A DNA stretch of 10,793 nucleotides, taken from Palsa-739 sp036512155. Lineage in GTDB: Bacteria; Actinomycetota; Thermoleophilia; Gaiellales; Gaiellaceae. Below the pieces are notes generated by a model. It was not told the DNA's origin and did not search any database. It saw only the letters and a list, made by a program, of their open reading frames with translations. The position numbers and the translations under genes are program-made. The stretch spans positions 1 through 10,793 of the forward strand of contig DATCBD010000093.1 in the NCBI GenBank assembly GCA_036512155.1. Direction: 5' to 3'. Shown here in pieces: positions 1-6,562 of this stretch. Numbering within the stretch: position 1 is the first letter of the stretch; each line of letters starts with the position of its first letter.

Positions 1-139
1 TTCCAGCGCGGCGCATGGTTGAGCGGTCGAGCCCGTCGTTCAGGTGTCAGACGCCGCAGCAGCGCCCCGGCAGATCCCCCACCGAGCGACTTCGAAGATC
101 TCGGCAGAGACGCTCAGCTGACAGCCGGCCCGGCGCTAC

Positions 140-145
140 TACACT
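140..145 (+). promoter_or_regulatory. -10 box (TACACT) of the 157-3192 operon
   Basis: TACACT lies 11 nt upstream of the ATG at 157. CTGACA at 118-123 sits 16 nt upstream of it and matches a TTGACA -35 at five of six positions. Initiation about 7 nt after the -10 would give a transcript starting a few bases before the ATG, so the mRNA would be leaderless or nearly so. A GTG at 148 in the same frame would lie upstream of that start site and is therefore unlikely to be the initiation codon. Confidence 0.55.
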
Positions 146-156
146 CGGTGACCGGG

Positions 157-1884
157 ATGGCACTGCGCGTCGCGCTCGTAACCCCCTTCTCCTGGTCGCA
201 GCCGCACGACGTGAACGAGCACGTCGCCGGGCTCGCGGCAGAGCTCCGCGCGCGCGGCCACCGGGCGACCGTGCTGGGGCCGTCCAACCGGGCGCGTGAC
301 CTCGCGGCCGGGCGGCGGGCGCTGGCCACGGGCCTCGACGCCGACTTCGTGGCGCTCGGCCCCGCCGTGCCCATCTCGCGCCGCAGCCGCATGGGCGTGC
401 CGGTCGGTGTCCGGGCGAACCTCGCGGTCGCGCTCGCCGGCGGACGCTTCGACGTCGTCCACGGCTTCGAGCCGGGCCTGCCCAGCCTCTCGTACCTCGC
501 GCTCCGGCACGCGGACGCGCTCACGGTGGCGACGTTCTTCTCCCCGGAGCGGCTCTCGTATCCGCCCGGCCGGGCGCAGCGCGCACGGCTCCTCGGCCGG
601 CTCGACGCGTTGCTGGCGACGAGCGAGGAGACGGCGCGGGCGGCTGCGCTCCGCTTCCCGGGGACGTACGAGCTCGTGCCCCTGGGCGTCGATCTCGAGC
701 GGCACGCGGCGGGACTGAAGCGAAAGACCGTCGTCGTCGAGTGGCGGCAGCTCGAGCGGCCGCTCCTGCGTGCGATCGTGCGAGAGGTCGCCGCGCTGCC
801 CGACTGGGAGCTCGTGCTCCTGCGCACACGGCCACTGAGCGGGCGCCCGCCGCTGCCGCGCGCGCTGCGCGGACGGCTGCGTGTTCGCACCGGGTTCGAC
901 GGCGAAAGCCGGGCGGAGATCTTCCGGACCGCGTCCGTGTTCGTCCCCGCGCTCGACGGCGTGCCGCGGGCAGTCGTCGAGGCGCAGGCGGCCGGCGTCG
1001 CGATCGCCGACCCGCCGGGGCGCGAGCTCCAGCCCGAGCTCGCCGCGGCCGAGACGGCGCGCCTGCTCGAGGACGACGCGTTCCGGGCGCGGCGAAGCGA
1101 CGAGGGGGCAGCCGCCGCGGCCGGTCAAAGCTTCGGCGTGCTCGCCGACCGCGTCGAAGAGGTCTACGGTCGCATCACGCGCCGCCGCCGCGCGCAGGCG
1201 CCGCGCTCCGCGAGCGAGCGCGACTGGATCGTCGCCGACCTCCACCTGCACACGAACTGGTCGCACGACTGCTCGATCGAGGTCGACGACCTGCTCGACT
1301 ACGCCGAGGCGGAAGGTCTCGGCGCGATCGCGGTCACCGACCACAACGTCTTCGGCGGGGCACTCGAGGCGGTGGAGCGCGCGCGGGGGCGCCGGCTCGT
1401 CGTCATTCCGGGCGAGGAGATCAAGACCGCGGGGCAGGGCGAGGTGATCGGCCTCTTCCTGCGTGAGGAGATCCCGCGCGGGATGTCGTTCGCCGAGACC
1501 GTGGCGGCCATTCGCGCCCAGGGCGGCCTCGTTTACGTGCCGCACCCGTTCGACCGCATGCACGCCATCCCGGACGCCGCCACCCTGCACCGCCATCTCG
1601 CCGAGATCGACGTGTTCGAGGTCTACAACGCGCGCCTGCTCTTCGAGGCCTACAACGAGGAAGCGCTGCGCTTCGCGCGCAAGTACAACCTCACGACGGG
1701 CGCCGGCTCCGACGCGCACGTGCTCCCGGGGATCGGAACCGGGGCCGTGCAGATGCGCCGCTTCAGCGGGCCGGAGGACTTTCTCGTCTCGTTGCGAAGC
1801 GCCGAGATTCTGCGCCGCCCGAAGTCGCTCGCGTACCTCCAGGGCCTCAAGTGGGTGGCGCAAGCCAAGGAGAGAGTGCGCTGA
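157..1884 (+). CDS. Glycosyltransferase (GT4-like) fused to a PHP-domain phosphoesterase
   Basis: The 575-residue protein has two halves. Residues 1-340 look like a GT-B glycosyltransferase of the GT4 type: an N-terminal Rossmann-like start (RVALVTPFSW), HDVNEHVAGLAAELRARGH, and a late D267-x7-E275 in the region where GT4 enzymes have E-x7-E. The nucleotide-sugar loop is poorly conserved, so activity is uncertain. A basic linker (341-356) leads to a full PHP domain: DLHLHT 361-366, TDHN 394-397, GEE 419-421, PHPFD 462-466 and GSDAH 517-521. These are the metal ligands of PHP phosphoesterases, so this half should be an active metal-dependent hydrolase; its substrate is unknown. No signal peptide is seen, so it is probably cytoplasmic. 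I chose ATG 157 because it follows a -10 box and begins exactly at the conserved first strand; longer readings add an Arg/Ser-rich, unconserved-looking tail. It is the first gene of an operon with the two that follow. Confidence 0.85.
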   Translation: MALRVALVTPFSWSQPHDVNEHVAGLAAELRARGHRATVLGPSNRARDLAAGRRALATGLDADFVALGPAVPISRRSRMGVPVGVRANLAVALAGGRFDVVHGFEPGLPSLSYLALRHADALTVATFFSPERLSYPPGRAQRARLLGRLDALLATSEETARAAALRFPGTYELVPLGVDLERHAAGLKRKTVVVEWRQLERPLLRAIVREVAALPDWELVLLRTRPLSGRPPLPRALRGRLRVRTGFDGESRAEIFRTASVFVPALDGVPRAVVEAQAAGVAIADPPGRELQPELAAAETARLLEDDAFRARRSDEGAAAAAGQSFGVLADRVEEVYGRITRRRRAQAPRSASERDWIVADLHLHTNWSHDCSIEVDDLLDYAEAEGLGAIAVTDHNVFGGALEAVERARGRRLVVIPGEEIKTAGQGEVIGLFLREEIPRGMSFAETVAAIRAQGGLVYVPHPFDRMHAIPDAATLHRHLAEIDVFEVYNARLLFEAYNEEALRFARKYNLTTGAGSDAHVLPGIGTGAVQMRRFSGPEDFLVSLRSAEILRRPKSLAYLQGLKWVAQAKERVR

Positions 1885-1909
1885 GCGCGAACCAACGGTG
1901 GGGGCTTAC

Positions 1910-2494
1910 GTGACCGTGGCGACCGACGAGATCTACGAGAAGTACCTGCAAAAAGCGATCACTGAGATCAACACTCTCGGTGACGAAGTCACGCAGGCAG
2001 GCGGAGGCACGCGCGTGCCCGTCGTCGGCTCCGGTCACCCGCTCGCGGACGTCATGCTCCTGAAGTACGCGCCGCGCGCATCGGAGCTGCAGGAAGGCGT
2101 CGCGTTCTTCGGCCGCTCGGGCAACGCGATCCTCAAGTCGCTCCAGCGGCTGCACGTCGATCCCATGGCGATCTATGGCACGAACTGCCTCAAGTTCGCG
2201 GACGGCACGGAGGACGAGTCCCGCCCCTTTCTGCTCCGTGAGCTGCACATCGTCCAGCCGAAGCTCGTCGTCGTCATGGGCGAGCAGGCGCTCGCCTTCC
2301 TGAACGGCCTCGGCTTCCCGCTCGCGCGGCCGCTCGAGCCGACCGAGGGCGAGCGGCAGACGTTCACGCCGACGATCGAGGCGCTGTACACGCCCGACAT
2401 CGACGAGTCGCTCGACGAGCAGGCGCAGAAGACGCGCTTCTGGAACGCGTTCAAGCCGCTCGGCGTGTGGTGGGAATCTCTCCCGCCGTACTGA
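1910..2494 (+). CDS. Divergent uracil-DNA glycosylase superfamily protein
   Basis: The 194-residue protein has the layout of the family 4/5 (thermophile-type) uracil-DNA glycosylases. Residues 65-76 (AFFGRSGNAILK) resemble the PFvGraGxxL segment, YGTNCLKF at 89-96 resembles the ITNvvKC strand, and QPKLVVVMGEQAL at 116-128 resembles the PkvivxLGxxA strand. Two family hallmarks are missing. The first, catalytic-water motif (GEAPG in family 4) reads GSGHP at 40-44. The C-terminal HPS-type motif is not recognisable; the corresponding region reads ALYTPDID. Only one cysteine is present, so the four-Cys iron-sulfur site of family 4 cannot form. It may be a specialised or inactive branch. The start is uncertain: in-frame GTGs occur at 1898, 1910 and 1916, and I prefer 1910 because a G-rich tract (1899-1904) precedes it. 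It lies 25 bp after the fusion gene, in the same operon. Confidence 0.7.
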   Translation: MTVATDEIYEKYLQKAITEINTLGDEVTQAGGGTRVPVVGSGHPLADVMLLKYAPRASELQEGVAFFGRSGNAILKSLQRLHVDPMAIYGTNCLKFADGTEDESRPFLLRELHIVQPKLVVVMGEQALAFLNGLGFPLARPLEPTEGERQTFTPTIEALYTPDIDESLDEQAQKTRFWNAFKPLGVWWESLPPY

Positions 2495-3192
2495 GGTTCT
2501 CGGCGGTCGCGGCCGCGGTCGTTGCGTGGTTCATCGCCGCGCCGCACGCGCCCAACCTCTCGCTGTGGACCGACGTCATCCTCGTCAGCTTCGTGATCTT
2601 GCCGGCGACGCTGCTGCTTGTCCCGCTGGCGCTGCCGTTGTACACGCGGCGCTGGCTGCCTGCTGCGACGGTCGTGCTCGCGCTTGCGGCGTTCGGCTTC
2701 TCGGAGGCCGGCTGGGGACTGCCGGCGAACTTCGCGAAGCTCTTCGCCGCGGTATTCGCCGGCTGGTCGTTCCTGCTGCTCTTCGAGCAGCTGTCGTGGG
2801 TCGTCATCGTCGCGTTCATCGTCCCGTTCGTGGATGCGCTCTCCGTGTGGCGCGGGCCGACGCACTCGATCACGACGCACCACTTCCACGTGTACCTCGA
2901 CGTCGCGGTGGCGTTCCTCGTACCGCACGGGACGGCTGCGTATCTCGGGCCGCCCGACATCATGTTCTACGCACTCTTCCTCGCGGCGACGGCGCGCTGG
3001 GGGCTGCGCGTGTGGCGGACGTGGTTCGCGATGACCCTCATGTACGGGCTCACGATCGTCCTCGCGACAGCCATCGACGTCGGCGGCCTACCGGCGCTGC
3101 CTTTCCTCTCGTTCGGCTTCCTCGTCGCCAACGGTGACCTGCTGTGGACGAGGCTCAGGAAGCCGGCGGATGCTTCCCCGGAGCACTACTGA
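2467..3192 (+). CDS. Presenilin/signal-peptide-peptidase-like intramembrane aspartyl protease (predicted)
   Basis: A 241-residue polytopic membrane protein with about eight or nine hydrophobic segments, near 12-26, 36-58, 65-80, 88-105, 108-127, 143-156, 161-178, 185-203 and 209-222. I recognise the catalytic signature of the presenilin/SPP (A22, GxGD protease) family. D123 lies in a membrane helix (VPFVDALSVWRGPTHS) where the family has YD. D164 begins another helix (GPPDIMFYALFLAA) where the family has GxGD. GLPALPFLSFGF at 207-218 contains the PAL motif at 209-211. Order, spacing and hydrophobic context fit, but GxGD is GPPD and YD is VD. At 241 residues it is shorter than archaeal presenilin homologues and has no large loop. 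In the family the two Asp cut substrates within the membrane; the substrate here is unknown. GTG 2467 (or GTG 2470) overlaps the end of the UDG-like gene, implying translational coupling. The 3' end overlaps the opposing small gene by 38 bp. Confidence 0.65.
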   Translation: MVGISPAVLRFSAVAAAVVAWFIAAPHAPNLSLWTDVILVSFVILPATLLLVPLALPLYTRRWLPAATVVLALAAFGFSEAGWGLPANFAKLFAAVFAGWSFLLLFEQLSWVVIVAFIVPFVDALSVWRGPTHSITTHHFHVYLDVAVAFLVPHGTAAYLGPPDIMFYALFLAATARWGLRVWRTWFAMTLMYGLTIVLATAIDVGGLPALPFLSFGFLVANGDLLWTRLRKPADASPEHY

Positions 3193-3469
3193 TCGCGGAC
3201 TCGCCGAACGTGAACGGCGCGCGGAACGATGCGATCACCGCGAAGATGATCCCGATCGCGACGGCGAACCAGCCGCCGCCGGAGTCGTAGCCGGTCGCCA
3301 CCATGGTGAAGCCGAGTGCGACCATCGTGAAGCACAGCGCCCACGCCGGGCCTTGCACCCACACGTGGAACCGTTTCACCGGAGCGCCGACCTGCACGTG
3401 CAGGTTCGCGTCCGTTTGGAGCTCTGCCGCATCGATCCGGGCCGCAACCGGAGGAGAAGAGTCTGTCAT
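3155..3469 (-). CDS. Small two-TM membrane protein, function unknown
   Basis: 104 residues, not assigned to a family. A polar N-terminus (1-36, with LHVQVGAPVKRFHVWVQGP at 23-41) is followed by two hydrophobic segments, about 42-60 and 66-82, separated by YDSGGG. A short tail rich in Ser, Pro and Gly follows. The ATG at 3469 is well supported: on the minus strand GGAGG lies 5 nt upstream. This is one of only two clear Shine-Dalgarno sites in the window. A -10 box (TAGGGT, 3507-3502) would give a leader of roughly 25 nt. Its 3' end overlaps the end of the presenilin-like gene by 38 bp, tail to tail, and I see no terminator between them. Confidence 0.7.
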   Translation of the reverse strand: MTDSSPPVAARIDAAELQTDANLHVQVGAPVKRFHVWVQGPAWALCFTMVALGFTMVATGYDSGGGWFAVAIGIIFAVIASFRAPFTFGESAISSAPGKHPPAS

Positions 3470-3501
3470 TCCTGCCTCCGTGTTCCCGATTTGACCGGAC
3501 G

Positions 3502-3507
3502 ACCCTA
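3502..3507 (-). promoter_or_regulatory. -10 box (TAGGGT) for the small two-TM protein gene
   Basis: Read on the minus strand this is TAGGGT, about 32 nt before the ATG at 3469, leaving room for a short leader that carries the GGAGG ribosome binding site. It overlaps the plus-strand -10 box of the divergent gene at 3521 by two bases. No convincing -35 was seen. Confidence 0.45.
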
Positions 3508-3511
3508 TACC
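3506..3511 (+). promoter_or_regulatory. -10 box (TATACC) for the Cys/His-rich small protein gene
   Basis: TATACC lies exactly 9 nt before GTG 3521, the same spacing seen at 8567-8582, 6974-6964 and 10686-10701, which predicts a leaderless mRNA. A TTGACC at 3491-3496 is only 9 nt upstream and too close to act as its -35. Confidence 0.45.
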
Positions 3512-3520
3512 GTGGCGTCC

Positions 3521-3760
3521 GTGATCGCCAGCCTCCATTCGATCGTCCACTGGCCCGTCGACGGCGGCTACAACTTCGTCAGCGGGCCGCTGGCGGACAT
3601 CACGCTCGCGACGGCGTTCGTCGGGTGGCTCTATCTCTTCCTCCGCCATCACAACTGTCACGTGGATCGGTGCCCGCGACTCGCCTGGCACCCGCATCCC
3701 GTGAACGGCCACCCGGTGTGCAAGAAGCACCACCCGGACGGCCACAAGATCATGGCCTAG
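3521..3760 (+). CDS. Small membrane-anchored Cys/His-rich protein, possible zinc ribbon
   Basis: 79 residues: a short N-terminus, one hydrophobic segment at about 24-41 (PLADITLATAFVGWLYLFL), then a Cys/His-rich tail. The tail has H43, H44, C46, H47, C51, H57, H59, H64, C67, H70, H71 and H75, ending in CKKHHPDGHK. The C46-x4-C51 ... C67-x2-H70 pattern suggests a metal site on one face of the membrane. From memory, tails of this HNCHV..C.R...HPV......C..HHP type occur in small membrane proteins of actinobacteria and their phages; this was not checked. Start GTG 3521 is preferred over in-frame GTG 3512 because it is 9 nt from the -10 box. Its TAG stop shares a CTAG with the stop of the opposing rRNA methyltransferase gene. 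Confidence 0.6.
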   Translation: MIASLHSIVHWPVDGGYNFVSGPLADITLATAFVGWLYLFLRHHNCHVDRCPRLAWHPHPVNGHPVCKKHHPDGHKIMA

Positions 3761-5124
3761 GGCCGCTCGAGCAACGCCACCGACTCGACGTGCGGCGTGT
3801 GCGGGAACATGTCCACCGGCGTGACGTTCAGCAGCTCGTAGCCGTACTCGCCGCGCAGAGTCTTCACGTCTCCGGCGAGGGTCGTCGGATTGCACGAGAC
3901 GTAGACGAGGCGTGGGGCGCCGAGGCGGCCGAGATGCCGGAGCGCCTTGCCGGCGAGGCCGGCCCGGGGCGGATCGACGACGACGACGTCCGGCGCGCCG
4001 GAGCGCTCGACGAGCTCCTCCACCACCTGACCGACGTTGCCGGCGAAGAACGCCGCGTTCGTAATGCCGTTCACCTCGGCGTTCTCGAGCGCGCACGCGA
4101 CCGACTCCTCCGACACCTCGATGCCCCACACGGTCAGCGAGCTGCGCGCGAGCGTCAGGCCGATGGTGCCGATGCCGCAGTACAGATCCCAGACCGTCTC
4201 GCTGCCGGTGAGGCCGGCCGCTTCGGCGGCGAGGCCATACAGCTTCTCCGCCATGGCGGTGTTCGTCTGCAGGAACGCGTTCGGACGCACGCGGAAGCGG
4301 AGGCCGCCGATCTCCTCCTCGATCCACTCCTCGCCCCACAGCAGCTTCGTCGGCAGGTTCGTGACCTCGGCGGGACGGTCGTTGATCGACCAGTGCACGG
4401 AGCGAACCTGCGGGAAGCGGCGCACGACGTCGACGAAATAGCCGGGCTCGAAATGCTCGCCGGGCGCAGTCACGAGCTGGATAAGCGCCTGGCCCGTGTT
4501 GCGGCCCTCGCGCACGACGAGATGCCGGAGATAGCCGGTGTTGTCGGTCTGCGAGTACGGCGCGAGGCCTTCCTCGCGCGCCCAGTCGCGGACCGCATCG
4601 CGGACGCCGTTGCCGACGTCGGTCGTGAGCCAGCACTTCTCGAGGTTCAGCACCTCGTCCCAGCGACCCGCCTTGTGGAAGCCGAGCGCCGGGCCCTCAG
4701 GCGTCTGCGTGAACGAGTACTCGACCTTGTTGCGGTAGTGGAAGATCTCCGGCTCGCAGGGGACGATCTCCTGCAGCGGGGGCTCCGCGATACCGCCGAG
4801 GCGCCGCAACGCGTCGTACACCTGCGAGTGCTTCTGCTCCAGCTGCGTCTCGTAGGCGAGATCCTGGAACCGGCAACCGCCGCAGGCCGGGAAATGGATG
4901 CATGGCGCCTCGACCCGGTGCGGTCCGGCACGGAGCACATCGGTGGCGAGCGCTTCGGCGTGGCTGCGCTTCACTTTGGTGACGCGCGCGCGCACACGGT
5001 CGCCGGGCAGTCCCCGGCGGACGAAGACGACGTAGCCGTCGAGGCGCGCGACGCCGTTGCCGCCGTACGCGAGCGACTCGATCTCGAGCTCGAGCTCCTC
5101 GTCTCTCGTCACCGGGGCGGCCAT
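3757..5124 (-). CDS. 23S rRNA (uracil-5-)-methyltransferase, RlmD/RumA type
   Basis: The 455-residue protein transfers a methyl group from SAM to C5 of a uridine in rRNA (or tRNA), acting in the cytoplasm. Domains in order: an N-terminal TRAM RNA-binding domain (about 8-65, with YGGNGVAR), an iron-sulfur site with C75, C81 and C84 plus C164, a central RNA-binding part with YRNKVEYSF at 130-138, and the SAM methyltransferase domain. That domain shows FLQTN 284-288, DLYCGIGTIGL 313-323, DPPRAGL 384-390, and the catalytic nucleophile C411 in SCNP with E447 in HVE. All key residues are present, so it should be active. The exact uridine cannot be told from sequence (RlmC, RlmD and TrmA share the fold), although TRAM plus the Fe-S site points to the RlmD/RlmCD group. 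ATG 5124 follows TAGGGT by 6 nt. Confidence 0.9.
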   Translation of the reverse strand: MAAPVTRDEELELEIESLAYGGNGVARLDGYVVFVRRGLPGDRVRARVTKVKRSHAEALATDVLRAGPHRVEAPCIHFPACGGCRFQDLAYETQLEQKHSQVYDALRRLGGIAEPPLQEIVPCEPEIFHYRNKVEYSFTQTPEGPALGFHKAGRWDEVLNLEKCWLTTDVGNGVRDAVRDWAREEGLAPYSQTDNTGYLRHLVVREGRNTGQALIQLVTAPGEHFEPGYFVDVVRRFPQVRSVHWSINDRPAEVTNLPTKLLWGEEWIEEEIGGLRFRVRPNAFLQTNTAMAEKLYGLAAEAAGLTGSETVWDLYCGIGTIGLTLARSSLTVWGIEVSEESVACALENAEVNGITNAAFFAGNVGQVVEELVERSGAPDVVVVDPPRAGLAGKALRHLGRLGAPRLVYVSCNPTTLAGDVKTLRGEYGYELLNVTPVDMFPHTPHVESVALLERP

Positions 5125-5130
5125 TCGGCC

Positions 5131-5136
5131 ACCCTA
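5131..5136 (-). promoter_or_regulatory. -10 box (TAGGGT) for the rRNA methyltransferase gene
   Basis: TAGGGT on the minus strand lies 6 nt before ATG 5124, in the 19-bp gap after the phosphoesterase gene. This suggests a leaderless transcript independent of the upstream gene. Confidence 0.55.
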
Positions 5137-5143
5137 GCGACGG

Positions 5144-6517
5144 TCAGCTGAACGGCGGGTGCAGCGGCAGGACGATCGGGCGGCGCGGCTTCTGCGTGAA
5201 GTCGAAGTCCCGCATGAGGTTCCCGAGGATCTTCGCGTTCTCGCGCACGTCCGGCCGCGGATCCGGCCGCCCGTCCGTTTTCGGGTCGATGCGCGCGCCG
5301 CCGAGGAAGTCGTCCTCGATGAACTTCAGGTACGCGTCGAAGCTGAGCACCTGGTGATCGATGTAGCCCTTCTTCGCATATGGGCTGATGACGAGGCCCG
5401 GCACGCGCAGCCCGTAGCCCTGGGCATCGACCTGCGCCGGCTTGACGTGGTCGTAGAAGCCGCCCCAGTCGTCCCATGCGAGGAAGATCGCCGTCGAGCT
5501 CCAATCGGGGCTGCGCATGATCGTGTTGATCAGCCCCGTCACGTACGCCTGGCCGCGCGTGATGAGCGCGGGCGGATGATCGCTGACCGCCTGCGCGGGC
5601 GTGATCCACGAGATGGCGGGAAGCGTTCCCTTGCGCGCCTCCGTGTAGAACGACGTGAGCGCTCGGATGTCGGACAGCTGCCCGTCCTTCCGCACCGTGT
5701 CGAAGTACGGCAACGGGTTCCAGATTCCGGGCGTCTTCGCGTTCTGCGGAACGGGCGCGCAGAACATGGCGTTGTCGTCGCAGTCGGGCTGGAAGCCCTT
5801 CGCGACGTAGTAGCCCCAGCTGACGTGCTGCTTGTGCAGGAGATACGTGAGGTCGGTCCACGCGTAGTCCGGAGCCGCGCCCGTCGTGTTCTGCGGATTG
5901 CCGGGAGGCGATCCCGGCGCCTGGACCGCAGCGCGGCAGCTCATCGGATCATCTTTCTTCGTGCACTTCGCCGACCAGCCGGACACGAGGAACAGGTGCG
6001 CGGGAAGGCTCCACGACGTATCCGACTCGAACATGTGGTCCTGCAGCACGAAGTGGCGCGCGTACGACCAGTAGTTCGGGATCTCGTGCCAGTCGTGATA
6101 CCCCATCACGTCCGGCTTCTTCGGCGCGAGCGAGCACGTCGGCGCGTCGATCTCGACCGAGCACGCGAGCTTGCGCCCGGTCACGGCCTGCTCTATGAAG
6201 CCGTCCATCTTGCCGCCGTCGATGTCCTTGATCGCGTCGACGTGGTCGTGCGGGCCGCCCGCGTTCCTATTCGAGTGGTCGTGATACGGACGCTGGCACG
6301 TCTGCGTCAGCGGGTCAGGGAGGCAGACGTTCTTCGGGATGCCGTCCGCTCCCGGATACGTGCCGAAGTAGGAGTCGAACGACCGGTTCTCCTGCATGAT
6401 CACGACCACGTGCCGGATCAGGTGGATGCCCGTCGGCTGCGACGTCCCCCTCGACGCACCGGCTGCGAAGGCGGCGACCACGCCGAGCGTGACCACGATG
6501 AGGGCCGCCCGCCGCAC
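5144..6517 (-). CDS. Secreted phosphoesterase (acid phosphatase/phospholipase C family)
   Basis: The 457-residue protein is exported: residues 1-24 form a signal peptide (two Arg, hydrophobic core, small residues near the cleavage region), with cleavage probably around 20-25. The mature part belongs to the phosphoesterase family that includes phospholipase C and AcpA-type acid phosphatases. It shows VVVIMQENRSFDSYFGTYPG at 37-56, GYHDWHEIPNYW 139-150, SWSLPAHLFLVSGW 168-181, SDHPP 312-316, AWDDWGGFYDHV 347-358 and GLRVPGLVISPYAKKG 369-384. These carry the metal and catalytic residues of the family. About eight cysteines in the mature part suggest disulfides, consistent with an extracellular enzyme. 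The substrate (phospholipid or phosphomonoester) cannot be decided; nutrient phosphate scavenging is a reasonable guess. Start GTG 6517 is 6 nt from its -10 box. Confidence 0.87.
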   Translation of the reverse strand: MRRAALIVVTLGVVAAFAAGASRGTSQPTGIHLIRHVVVIMQENRSFDSYFGTYPGADGIPKNVCLPDPLTQTCQRPYHDHSNRNAGGPHDHVDAIKDIDGGKMDGFIEQAVTGRKLACSVEIDAPTCSLAPKKPDVMGYHDWHEIPNYWSYARHFVLQDHMFESDTSWSLPAHLFLVSGWSAKCTKKDDPMSCRAAVQAPGSPPGNPQNTTGAAPDYAWTDLTYLLHKQHVSWGYYVAKGFQPDCDDNAMFCAPVPQNAKTPGIWNPLPYFDTVRKDGQLSDIRALTSFYTEARKGTLPAISWITPAQAVSDHPPALITRGQAYVTGLINTIMRSPDWSSTAIFLAWDDWGGFYDHVKPAQVDAQGYGLRVPGLVISPYAKKGYIDHQVLSFDAYLKFIEDDFLGGARIDPKTDGRPDPRPDVRENAKILGNLMRDFDFTQKPRRPIVLPLHPPFS

Positions 6518-6523
6518 ACGTCG

Positions 6524-6529
6524 AACCTA
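6524..6529 (-). promoter_or_regulatory. -10 box (TAGGTT) for the phosphoesterase gene
   Basis: TAGGTT on the minus strand, 6 nt before GTG 6517, in the 45-bp gap below the YjbQ-family gene. No Shine-Dalgarno site is present, so the gene is predicted to be leaderless. No clear -35 or phosphate-response box was seen. Confidence 0.55.
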
Positions 6530-6562
6530 CGGCGGCTTTGTTGAGCTGAGATTGAGCCGTGG

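Noticed and set aside
1..22. Possible 3' end of an upstream plus-strand gene with a stop at 20-22
   Set aside because: Only six codons are present, too little to support a gene.
19..156. Longer N-terminus for the GT-PHP fusion starting at TTG 19 or GTG 148
   Set aside because: The added residues are Arg/Ser/Pro-rich and unlike a glycosyltransferase; the -10 box at 140-145 would lie inside or directly before the longer forms.
139..1863. A 574-codon open frame on the minus strand across the GT-PHP gene
   Set aside because: It is a shadow of the plus-strand gene, whose PHP motifs are unmistakable; the antisense product is compositionally biased and resembles nothing known.
3491..3511. TTGACC at 3491-3496 as -35 for TATACC at 3506-3511
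   Set aside because: The gap is 9 nt, far from the 16-18 nt needed.
3470..4636. N-terminal extension of the small two-TM protein gene reading back to 4636 on the minus strand
   Set aside because: The extension runs through two other genes and is Arg-rich nonsense; the ATG at 3469 has a GGAGG site and starts the plausible protein.
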